Positions 26,582 to 34,448 of a stretch of 50,947 nucleotides of DNA are shown here, piece by piece. The DNA is taken from positions 1 through 50,947 of the forward strand of contig JAKPDO010000020.1 in NCBI GenBank assembly GCA_029552545.1, given 5' to 3'. How positions within the stretch are numbered: the stretch's first letter is position 1; each line of letters begins with the position of its first letter. A program made the position numbers and the translations under genes. The notes under the pieces are model-generated. The model did no database searches. It saw only the letters and a program-made list of their open reading frames with translations, and had not been told where the DNA came from. The stretch comes from Planctomycetota bacterium. Its GTDB lineage: Bacteria > Planctomycetota > Phycisphaerae > Sedimentisphaerales > Anaerohalosphaeraceae.

Positions 26582-27952
26582 ATGGAAGCGGACAGGGATA
26601 CTCAGAAAAGCAGCTCCGCCAGAAACTGGATGACCTGGGCACTGCTGGCGCTCCTGCCGGGTTTGACGGGATGGTGCATCGTTTTAACCCAGAAACAAAT
26701 CCAGCAAAACCGGAGAGAAAGTTATCAGGAAATCAGCCGGCAGGAAAAAGACGAGTTTCTTCGGATGTACGAACAATGGAATCGGCTCAGTGACCAGGAG
26801 AAGGCGGACACCCCCTGGGGGACCGGGCCGTACGGCGGACCGGAGATTCAGAGAAAACTGAAAGACCATCAGGAAGAGCGTCTCTTGGCCGACCTTCCGG
26901 ACCTGCTGACGGAATCGGCTGTGCCCAGTGAGTTGGGGGATATTTTGTACGGTCCAGACTGGAGGGAACAGGTTCGGAAATATCAGAAGCAAATTGAGTA
27001 TCAGGAGATTCTGAGCATTGTCTCCACGATTCTGCTGGCTGCCGGCGGACTGGTATTTTCCATTGGACTATTGATTTGGCTGGCCGGAGCCGCGAAAAAG
27101 GCGGCCGCTAAACGAGCGGAATTAAAGGAGACCTCCCCGGAAACCGACGCTGTTTCCTCCGAAGGCAAATCAAAGGACTCCCGCGATCAGACAAATCCGG
27201 CACCGCAAGCATCGCAGGAAAAGGAGGTTCACCTCTTCCCGCAGCGAAAACCCGCCGACAAAAAAACATCCGCCGCAGACCGTCAAACACCAACCGTCTT
27301 ACCCGCAGAACCGGCGAAGAAAAAACCCTCTGAACCCGCCGATAAGGGACTTATCGGCACAAAGACAGCGGCTCCGGCTGCTGCCGCAGCAGGGGATGCC
27401 GAACTGCAGACGGTTCCCCAAACAGCCGCCGCCCTTCTGACGGAGCCGGAGCCGACCGCTTCAGACCCCATTCTGGCCTCACTGATGGCCCCGATTCCGG
27501 TGGTTAAGGGACTGTCGGAAATCAGCGAACAGATGTCGGCCATTCGCGAATTCGCCGCCGAACAGCAGAATCAGGTCCGGAAGTTTCAGGACGGCTATGA
27601 CTGGATGCTGATTAAGCGGTTCTGTCTGCGGATTATCCGCTGCATTGACAATCTCGAAGACCGCATCCGGCAGCTGCAGAGCGCCAATCAGGATGTCTCG
27701 ATGCTCAAGGATATCCGGGATGAGATTCTGTTTGCCCTCGAATCCAGCGGCGTGGAGCAGTACGAGCCGGAAATCGGGCTGGAATACAAGGGACTGGAGC
27801 GCTACGCAGAATCCGTCCGGGAAAAGAAGGAAAATGACGACCCGACTAAGAGCGGACGCATCGCAGAAGTGGTTCGTCCGGGCTATCAATATCTGATCAA
27901 TGATGAAGAGGTCAAAATCGTTCGCTGCGCTCAGGTGAAACTGTATGCGTAG
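26582..27952 (+). CDS. membrane-anchored GrpE-like nucleotide exchange factor
   Basis: The 456-residue protein has a membrane helix at about 17-35 (WALLALLPGLTGWCIVL), a ~107-residue hydrophilic loop, and a second helix at about 143-169 (ILLAAGGLVFSIGLLIWL). A long Lys/Pro/Ala/Glu-rich linker follows, then from about 325 a GrpE-like end. That end has a helix with IIRCIDNLEDRIRQLQ, then LESSGVEQYEPEIG and the beta-wing SGRIAEVVRPGYQYL ... VRCAQVKLYA, which match GrpE residue patterns. GrpE releases ADP from Hsp70. Two helices place both ends in the cytosol and the loop outside. ATG 26582 has GAGG 6 bases upstream; 26570 is possible. The Hsp70 gene follows after 28 bases. Confidence 0.8.
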   Translation: MEADRDTQKSSSARNWMTWALLALLPGLTGWCIVLTQKQIQQNRRESYQEISRQEKDEFLRMYEQWNRLSDQEKADTPWGTGPYGGPEIQRKLKDHQEERLLADLPDLLTESAVPSELGDILYGPDWREQVRKYQKQIEYQEILSIVSTILLAAGGLVFSIGLLIWLAGAAKKAAAKRAELKETSPETDAVSSEGKSKDSRDQTNPAPQASQEKEVHLFPQRKPADKKTSAADRQTPTVLPAEPAKKKPSEPADKGLIGTKTAAPAAAAAGDAELQTVPQTAAALLTEPEPTASDPILASLMAPIPVVKGLSEISEQMSAIREFAAEQQNQVRKFQDGYDWMLIKRFCLRIIRCIDNLEDRIRQLQSANQDVSMLKDIRDEILFALESSGVEQYEPEIGLEYKGLERYAESVREKKENDDPTKSGRIAEVVRPGYQYLINDEEVKIVRCAQVKLYA

Positions 27953-27980
27953 AGCGAGGAAAGCATAAGGACTGGAAACT

Positions 27981-29534
27981 ATGGGCATGATAGCAGGAAT
28001 CGATTTGGGAACAACATTTTCGGCACTGGCGATTCTGAACAAAATCGGCCGCCCGGAGGTCGTTCCAAACAGTGAGGGAGAGCGATTGACGCCGTCCGTG
28101 GTGTATTTTGATGAAGACCAGGACGCCACGGTTCGTGTCGGCATTGAGGCGCTGAACTGCCGGCAGCTCAATCCGGATCGGGCCATCCGCTGGATTAAGC
28201 GGCATATGGGTGATTCCCAGTGGCGGAAGACGTTCGGTGAGCGGGTCTGGACACCGGAGGAAATCTCCAGTTTGATTTTGAAGAAACTCAAACAGGACGC
28301 GGAGATGATTTATCCGAACATTCAGCATGTCGTCATCTCCGTGCCGGCGCATTTTGACGAGGTTCGCCGAAAAGCCACGATGGACGCCGGTGCGATGGCG
28401 GGCCTGAACGTCATCGGCATCGTCAATGAACCGGTGGCGGCGGCTCTCTACTATGCCACCACACACGATGTCAACGGCCGGGTGCTGGTGTATGACCTGG
28501 GCGGCGGCACGTTTGATGTGACGATTATGGATGTCAGCGGCCAGAATATTCAGATTGTCTGCAATCAGGGAGACCACGCACTGGGCGGAGTGGACTTTGA
28601 CCGGAAAATCCTTCAGATGTTCGAAAAAACCTATCAGGAACAGACCGGTCAGCCGCTGATTACCAACTCGCAGGAGCAGGCCCAGTATGAGGATGAGGCC
28701 GAAGATGTGAAAAAGACCCTCTCGCGCCGCCCGGTGGCCAAAAAGATTTTGTACGGCAAGGCCGGCAGCGCCCGGGTTGAAATTACGCAGGCCCAGTTTG
28801 AAGAGGCCGTCGAACCGCTGGTCGGACGCACGGAGATGCTCATTGACGTCAGTCTTCAGGAAGCCGGCTGCACCATCAAGGAGATTGACCAGGTCCTGCT
28901 GGTGGGCGGCAGCACCCGTATTCCGCTGGTGCAGAAACGGCTGACCGAAAAATTCGGCAAGCCCCCGCTGGTGGCCGTCAACGTCGATGAATGCGTAGCG
29001 CTGGGAGCGGCCATTCACGCCGGCCTGACCCTCCTGCGGCAGCACCCTGAACAGGTCGAGGCGGGCATTGCCGCCGGTCTGCGGGACATCAAACTCAAGG
29101 ACGTCTGCAACCACAGTTACGGCACCCTGTGTGCTCCGTTTGATGAGGCCACAGGCAAGCACGTGATTCGAAACAGCATCCTGCTGAAAAAGAATACGCC
29201 GCTGCCCTGTGAGGCCACTCAGACGTTCTATACGATGTGCGAAGGGCAGACCGAACTTCAGATTACCATCACGCAGGGAGAAGATGAGGACCCGGACTTT
29301 GTCAATAAGATTGCCACGGAAATCTTTGAACTGCCGCCCAATCGACCGGCCAATCGGCCGATTCTGGTTCGATACAGTTACGACCTCAACCAGCGTATGC
29401 ACTGCACATTCTGCGATGAGGAATCCGGACGCACGCTGGAGGTGGATTTCGACCTGAGTGAAGACGGCGCTGCGGTGCATCAGAGTTCCATTCAGCAGAA
29501 GACAGAGGAAATCGCCAAATTTCAGGTTCGCTGA
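27981..29534 (+). CDS. short Hsp70-family chaperone lacking the lid
   Basis: The 517-residue protein has a complete Hsp70 ATPase domain: IDLGTTFSALA (7-17), NEPVAAALYYA (149-159), VYDLGGGTFDVTIMD (170-184), GDHALGGVDFD (197-207), VLLVGGSTRIP (305-315) and VALGAAIHAG. A beta-sandwich substrate domain follows from about 371 (KDVCNHSYGTLCAP, NTPLPCEATQTFYT) and the protein ends right after it. DnaK is about 640 residues with a helical lid and flexible tail; these are missing here. The canonical linker and PLSLG are changed (CNHSYG). It is not the housekeeping DnaK but a specialised Hsp70, comparable to HscC in being short. It lies between the GrpE-like and J-like genes, the three closely packed. 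Confidence 0.95.
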   Translation: MGMIAGIDLGTTFSALAILNKIGRPEVVPNSEGERLTPSVVYFDEDQDATVRVGIEALNCRQLNPDRAIRWIKRHMGDSQWRKTFGERVWTPEEISSLILKKLKQDAEMIYPNIQHVVISVPAHFDEVRRKATMDAGAMAGLNVIGIVNEPVAAALYYATTHDVNGRVLVYDLGGGTFDVTIMDVSGQNIQIVCNQGDHALGGVDFDRKILQMFEKTYQEQTGQPLITNSQEQAQYEDEAEDVKKTLSRRPVAKKILYGKAGSARVEITQAQFEEAVEPLVGRTEMLIDVSLQEAGCTIKEIDQVLLVGGSTRIPLVQKRLTEKFGKPPLVAVNVDECVALGAAIHAGLTLLRQHPEQVEAGIAAGLRDIKLKDVCNHSYGTLCAPFDEATGKHVIRNSILLKKNTPLPCEATQTFYTMCEGQTELQITITQGEDEDPDFVNKIATEIFELPPNRPANRPILVRYSYDLNQRMHCTFCDEESGRTLEVDFDLSEDGAAVHQSSIQQKTEEIAKFQVR

Positions 29535-29536
29535 CG

Positions 29537-30691
29537 ATGACCGAACAGGCCCTGAGCATTCTGATCGTTGTGCTGACGTTGGGAGCGGTTTTGGCGGCCC
29601 TCGGCCCGGTGTCGCTGCGGCGCTGGCTGGGCGTGCTGATTCCCGCCCTGGACCCCCGGCGGTTTGCCTGCCGGGTCCTGCTGTTTGAGGAGGGAACGGC
29701 CGCCGGCTGCCGGGATGTATTAAAAATCCAGATTCAGGGTGCGATTCGTGCCCCGTACCCCAACTGTGATACCGATCTCTTGATTCAGTTAACAGATGCA
29801 ACCGATAAACAGACCGCCGCCAAGCCCGTGCTTTGCAGACGCCCGGAATGGTCGTCGGACGGCACGCCTGCCCATCAGTACCGGTTTCACAACGGCATTC
29901 TGCCGGCCCGGGTATCGGTTCTGAAAGACTGGGTGACCATTACCGAAATCGGCGCCTGGGAGCTGGTCTTTCCGCGGCGCGGACCGGCCGTACTCGAGTG
30001 TGAAGTGACCGTTCTGGACAAGATGACCGGAAAAGTGCTGGCGTCCGCACGAAACCAGGTGCCGCTGCTGTCTGAACACTTCGGATACGAGGAAATCCAG
30101 CAGCAGCGTCTGGCCAAACAGCAAGCGATGCGCCATATTACCGCGGCTGTCTGGCAGATGACGGCACCTAACCCCACAGGCAAAGAAATACTGGAGCGGT
30201 GGCTGCAGGAACGAAAGCTTCCCCCCGCCGAACAGATGGAACCCCTTTCCGGCGAGCAGGCCGCCGCCCTCGTGCAGGACGCCTGCGAACAGCTGGCGGG
30301 CTATGCAGAACCCGCCGAATGCTGCAGCATCCTGGAAATCTGCATGCGAATCGCCGCCTGCGGGTCCGGGATTCCTCAGCCCCTTCTGAATCTGCTTCAG
30401 ACTATCGCCGCCAAGCTGGAGATTCCCAAAAACCGCTGGGAAGCCCTTGTACAGAAATACCTGAGCCGTCAGGCCGAACACATCCAGGACCCGATGCTCC
30501 TGCTGGGACTTCACGAGGGGATGACGGGGTCGCAAATCCTTGAGAAACTCACCAGCGAATACCGCAAATGGAACGCCCGCGTGACCCATCCGGACCCGGC
30601 CGTCCGAAAGCAGGCCGATCAGATGCTGAACCTGATTGCCCAGTGCCGCAGCCGGTTTGCCCGTCAGGCCTCCGGCAACAGTCACGGATAA
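29537..30691 (+). CDS. membrane-anchored TerB-like plus J-like co-chaperone candidate (DjlA-like)
   Basis: The 384-residue protein has one N-terminal membrane helix (LSILIVVLTLGAVLAALGPV, 6-25), a beta-rich domain (about 40-180), and a helical region with a TerB-like pattern (ILEICMRIAACGSGIP, LLQTIAAKLEIPKNRWEALV, 265-306). The last ~60 residues align with a J domain: LLLGLHEGMTGSQI for helix I, SEYRKWNARVTHPD with HPD at 351-353, and ADQMLNLIAQCRSRF for helix III. There is one extra residue before HPD. Membrane helix, TerB and J in this order is the layout of DjlA. HPD stimulates Hsp70 ATPase. The start is 2 bases after the Hsp70 stop, so coupling is likely. The TerB and J calls are by eye and need profile testing. 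Confidence 0.7.
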   Translation: MTEQALSILIVVLTLGAVLAALGPVSLRRWLGVLIPALDPRRFACRVLLFEEGTAAGCRDVLKIQIQGAIRAPYPNCDTDLLIQLTDATDKQTAAKPVLCRRPEWSSDGTPAHQYRFHNGILPARVSVLKDWVTITEIGAWELVFPRRGPAVLECEVTVLDKMTGKVLASARNQVPLLSEHFGYEEIQQQRLAKQQAMRHITAAVWQMTAPNPTGKEILERWLQERKLPPAEQMEPLSGEQAAALVQDACEQLAGYAEPAECCSILEICMRIAACGSGIPQPLLNLLQTIAAKLEIPKNRWEALVQKYLSRQAEHIQDPMLLLGLHEGMTGSQILEKLTSEYRKWNARVTHPDPAVRKQADQMLNLIAQCRSRFARQASGNSHG

Positions 30692-30700
30692 ACCTCTCTT

Positions 30701-31816
30701 TTACGGCGAAGAAGCCGACGGCTCATTCGCACCAGCCGGCTGGTCATCGTTTCGCTTCTCGTAGAGATAGTCCTTCAGAAAACATCCCATTTCATACGGC
30801 CCGCAGCGCAGCGTCCAGTCGGGGTTAAACAGCTTCGGATTCCAGTCGTAGCTGGCGGCCCAGCAGGTGCTGCTGATTTTATACTGTTCCGCCCAGTTCA
30901 GCAGCGGACGGGCGTAGTTGTCAACCGTGGCTGCCGGGATGCGGCTGCGGCGGAAACTGCGGCTGAATCCCCACTCGCTCAGAAAGACCGGATGCACCTT
31001 CACGCACCGGAGGATATGGTCTTTGTACCACTGGGCGTTTTCGCTGAGCCAGTGCATCGGATAAATGTGGGAAACGATGGCATAGTTTTTGTTTCCGATG
31101 GGGTCATCAATGGGATAGTCGGCGGCGGGCCCGATGATTTGCGAATAGTTGGCGCCGGCAATCAGCAGCAGCGTCCGCGGGGCGTACTGCCGAATCAGAT
31201 TAACCCACTCCTGCATATCTTTGCGGACACTCAGCCAGCATTCCTCATCCGTGCCGACCTTGTTAATCGGTTCGTTGAACAGCTCAAAGATGACGTGGCT
31301 GTCCTCCGCAAACCGCGGCGCCATATACTCCCAGAACTGCCGCGTCGTTTCGCGATGGTCAAAGGTATTGCCGATGTAGTGCCAGTCCACAATGGCATAC
31401 AGGTCTTTGCTTTTGCAGTAGTCCACCACAGGCCGCAGCAGTTTTTCATAGAAATCATCCCGTCCGGGGATAAACGTCCATGGGCTTTTGTAGTCCTCTT
31501 CGTCCGGCGGATAAATCGGGATGCGGATGACCTTCGGATACCAGCCGGGCGAGGAGCCCTGCGGGTCATCGCGGTTGGTCAGCCGATCAATCATTCGAAT
31601 CGCCCCGCCGAACTGTTTTTCCGTCCCGCCGACATCAATCAAAGACACGCCGCGCAGAACTACCACATTGCCCGCCGAGTCTTTGAGGACCGTCCCTTCC
31701 GCATGCAGCCGAGGTGTAGCAGCGGCGGCCCAGACGCCGAGAAAGAGCAAAAAGCCGATGCTTCTGCAGTCCGCCTTGAATCCGGCCCAGTCCGGTTTTC
31801 GCTGAACCATATTCAT
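30701..31816 (-). CDS. secreted glycoside hydrolase family 5 (cellulase-like)
   Basis: The 371-residue protein starts with a signal peptide (about 1-39, core FLLFLGVWAAAATPRLHA). A GH5 TIM barrel follows: VLRGVSL, PKVIRIPIYP, AIVDWHYI, the acid/base Glu182 in FELFNEP, VSHIYPMHW, and the nucleophile Glu281 in FLSEWGF. GH5 enzymes are retaining beta-glycanases; an endo-beta-1,4-glucanase or mannanase is likely. It would act outside the cell and feed oligosaccharides to the upstream cellobiose phosphorylase. Its ATG overlaps the stop of that gene (ATGA), so translation is coupled. It has no dockerin-like tail. The C terminus (DDQPAGANEPSASSP) is a short disordered end. Confidence 0.9.
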   Translation of the reverse strand: MNMVQRKPDWAGFKADCRSIGFLLFLGVWAAAATPRLHAEGTVLKDSAGNVVVLRGVSLIDVGGTEKQFGGAIRMIDRLTNRDDPQGSSPGWYPKVIRIPIYPPDEEDYKSPWTFIPGRDDFYEKLLRPVVDYCKSKDLYAIVDWHYIGNTFDHRETTRQFWEYMAPRFAEDSHVIFELFNEPINKVGTDEECWLSVRKDMQEWVNLIRQYAPRTLLLIAGANYSQIIGPAADYPIDDPIGNKNYAIVSHIYPMHWLSENAQWYKDHILRCVKVHPVFLSEWGFSRSFRRSRIPAATVDNYARPLLNWAEQYKISSTCWAASYDWNPKLFNPDWTLRCGPYEMGCFLKDYLYEKRNDDQPAGANEPSASSP

Positions 31817-34275
31817 TCTTTCGTCCCCATTTCCGCCTCGACGCGAACGGTTTGGCCGGCCGGAAAGACCGGCACGACTTGTCCCGGAATCGGTTTTCCG
31901 TTGACCAGCAGACGGCGAACGCCCTTCATCACCCCGTCCGGATTGCTCACATGAATCTCATACCGGCAGCCGCGGAAGAGCCGATAGACAGTAAAACCTT
32001 TCCAGTCCGGCGGGATGCACGGGTCAATGCACAGTCCGTCGTAGTCAGGCCGAATCCCCAGGATATATTGCGTCAGAGCAACATAGGTCCAGGAGGCGGT
32101 GCCGGTCAGCCAGGAGTTTTTGGCCTCGCCGGGCATCGGGGCATCCTTGCCGGCGATGGTCTGGGCAAAGCAGTAGGGCTCGCTGCGGTAAATGTCAAGC
32201 CGGTCTTCTTTGGCCGCCGGACAAATCCGTCGGTACAGCTCCCACGCCCTGTCGCCGCGTCCAAGAATGGTTTCGGCGATAATCATCCAGGTGTTGTTGT
32301 GGCAGAAGACGCTCGCATTTTCCTTATAGCCGGGCGGATACGAGGTGATTTCGCCCAGATAGTCGCGGTAATAGGTATAGGCGGGCTGCACGAGAACCAT
32401 TCCGTTCTCATCGGCCAGATACTCCCAGGCACTGTCGAGGGCCTGTCGGGCTTTTCCATCTTCCAATCCCAGGCCGGCCATCACGCCCCAGCCCTGCGTT
32501 TCAATAAAGATTTTGCCTTCATCGCAGGAGGCCGAGCCGACCGGCCGCGAAAAATGGTCGTACGCCCGCCGGAACCATTTTCCGTCCCAGCCGAACTGCA
32601 TCACGGCCTCTTTCATTGCGGCGGCCTCTTTTTCGTAGGCGTCTGCGGCTGCCGCCTCGCCGCGCCGGCGCAGCAGGGCCGCCAGCCGGCTTGCACTGTA
32701 AATAAACAGCTGGGCAACCATCACCGATTCAGCCCGGCCGCCTTCCATATCGCCGGCCAGCTGAAAACTTTCGCCGGGGGTATTGCTGAAGCAGTTCAGA
32801 TTCAGACAATCGTTCCAGTCGGCATGGCCGATCAGGGGCAGATTGTGCGGCCCGCGGTCGGCCAGCACCCGACGGGCCGACTGATGCAGATGGTCCAGCA
32901 GAGTTGTACGCTCGGCACTTTGAGGTTTGTCCGCATATCCGACGGGGGCGTCGAGAATCGATTCATCGCCGGTTTCGCGAATGTAGGCGTCGGTTGAAAC
33001 AATCAGCCACAGGGGGTCATCGCTGAAGCCGGTGCCGGCCTCGTGATTGCCTTGTTTGGTGAGGGGCTGGTACTGGTGGTAGCAGGTGCCGTCGGAGTTC
33101 TGCGTGGCGGCCAAATCGAGAATCCGCTGCCGGGCCCGCGCGGCCACCATCTGCACGGAGCCGAGCAGGTCCTGATTGGAATCCCGAAATCCCAGCCCCC
33201 GCCCGATGCCGGACTCAAACGAACTGGCCGAACGCGACACGTTGAACGTAACCATGCATTGATAGGGATTCCAGGTATTAATCATCCGCCGAACCAGCGG
33301 ATTGTCTATCTCGGTCTGAAGGGTTCCGAGGAGCTGCTCCCAGTGCCGCCGAAGCTGCTGAAACTTCTCCTCAATCTGCTCGGCTGTCTGAAACCGCCGG
33401 AGCAGGTCATAACAGCGTTCTTTGTTGAGCACACCGGGGGCGGAAAATTTCCTGTCGGGCGGATTTTCCAGATAGCCGAGGACAAAATGGAACGAGCGGG
33501 TTTGACCGGCCTCCAGCGTCAGCCGCAGGTGGTGAGAGCCGACCGGTGCCCAGCCGTGGGCGATGCTGTCAGAAGACGTTCGCCGCAGCACGACTTCCGG
33601 ACAGCCGTAATCATTCATATTACCCAGAAACGCGTCGCGGCTGGTGTCAAATCCGACAACCGGCTCGCTGCAGGCAAAAAAGGCATAATGGTTGCGGCGT
33701 TCCCGGTACTCGGTTTTGTGGTAAATCACGCTGCCTTCGACTTCGACTTCGCCGGTGTTCCAGTTTCGCTGAAAATTAGTCGCATCGTCCCAGGCATTCC
33801 ACAGGCAAAACTCCGCATAACTGAAGAGGTCAATGGTTTTTTTGCGTCGGGTGTGGTTAGTCAGCTGGACCGCCCACACCTCTGCATCCTCATCGACCGG
33901 CACAAAATAGGTTGTTCGGGCTTCGAGCCCTGCAAGCCGGCCGGTAATCACGGTATAACCGAGGCCGTGACGGCACTGGTAAAAATCCAGCGCACGGCGC
34001 ATCGGCTTAAAGCTCGGGTTCCAGGTGTTTCGCCCGTCGCACAGATACAGATAGCGGCCGGGATTGTCTTTGGGCACCGCATTGTAAGAATAACGGGTAA
34101 TCCGCCGCAGCCGGGCATCGCGGTAGAAACTGTAGCCGCCGGCCGTATTCGAGATAATCCCCAGATAATCCTGAAATCCCAGGTAGTTTATCCACGGCAG
34201 GGGTGTGTCGGGACGCGTGATGACATATTCCCGAGCCGCCTCGTCAAAAAAACCGTACTTGGATGCTGTCTCCAT
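31813..34275 (-). CDS. cellobiose phosphorylase (GH94)
   Basis: The 820-residue cytosolic protein has the GH94 layout: an N-terminal beta-sandwich (YGFFDEAAREYVITRPDTPL, DGRNTWNPSFKPMR), then an (alpha/alpha)6 barrel with GLGFRDSNQDLLGSVQM, GNHEAGTGFSDDPLW, and the general-acid region IGHADWNDCLN. The C-terminal part has GYKENASVFCHNNTWMIIAE and SWLTGTASW. The enzyme cleaves cellobiose with phosphate to glucose 1-phosphate and glucose, saving ATP. Chitobiose or cellodextrin phosphorylase are near relatives; the length and the pairing with a GH5 favour cellobiose. No signal peptide is seen. It is first in a two-gene leftward unit with the GH5 gene. Confidence 0.92.
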   Translation of the reverse strand: METASKYGFFDEAAREYVITRPDTPLPWINYLGFQDYLGIISNTAGGYSFYRDARLRRITRYSYNAVPKDNPGRYLYLCDGRNTWNPSFKPMRRALDFYQCRHGLGYTVITGRLAGLEARTTYFVPVDEDAEVWAVQLTNHTRRKKTIDLFSYAEFCLWNAWDDATNFQRNWNTGEVEVEGSVIYHKTEYRERRNHYAFFACSEPVVGFDTSRDAFLGNMNDYGCPEVVLRRTSSDSIAHGWAPVGSHHLRLTLEAGQTRSFHFVLGYLENPPDRKFSAPGVLNKERCYDLLRRFQTAEQIEEKFQQLRRHWEQLLGTLQTEIDNPLVRRMINTWNPYQCMVTFNVSRSASSFESGIGRGLGFRDSNQDLLGSVQMVAARARQRILDLAATQNSDGTCYHQYQPLTKQGNHEAGTGFSDDPLWLIVSTDAYIRETGDESILDAPVGYADKPQSAERTTLLDHLHQSARRVLADRGPHNLPLIGHADWNDCLNLNCFSNTPGESFQLAGDMEGGRAESVMVAQLFIYSASRLAALLRRRGEAAAADAYEKEAAAMKEAVMQFGWDGKWFRRAYDHFSRPVGSASCDEGKIFIETQGWGVMAGLGLEDGKARQALDSAWEYLADENGMVLVQPAYTYYRDYLGEITSYPPGYKENASVFCHNNTWMIIAETILGRGDRAWELYRRICPAAKEDRLDIYRSEPYCFAQTIAGKDAPMPGEAKNSWLTGTASWTYVALTQYILGIRPDYDGLCIDPCIPPDWKGFTVYRLFRGCRYEIHVSNPDGVMKGVRRLLVNGKPIPGQVVPVFPAGQTVRVEAEMGTKE

Positions 34276-34379
34276 TTTGCTGTCCCGCCTGCTTGTGCTG
34301 TTTTTGCTGTTCGGCGTGTTCTCTGTTGTCTAAAATATTTGCTTTTAGGTTTTCTGTAAAGAGTAAATTCTGCAAAAAT

Positions 34380-34409
34380 AAAAAAAGGGCCTGCCTATTC
34401 CGCAGGCCC
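34380..34409 (-). terminator. intrinsic terminator of the LamG-protein gene
   Basis: Read leftward, GGGCCTGC (34409-34402), a short loop and GCAGGCCC (34394-34387) form an 8-bp stem followed by seven T. It lies 40 bases after the stop at 34449. The rest of 34276-34448 shows no gene. Confidence 0.85.
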
Positions 34410-34448
34410 CGTTCTCCTATTCCTCACCGCTCGACTCAGCCCTAACGA

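Noticed and set aside
27912..29801. Leftward 629-codon frame opposite the Hsp70 gene
   Set aside because: Antisense shadow. The rightward strand has unambiguous Hsp70 motifs, and the leftward protein is low in recognisable pattern.
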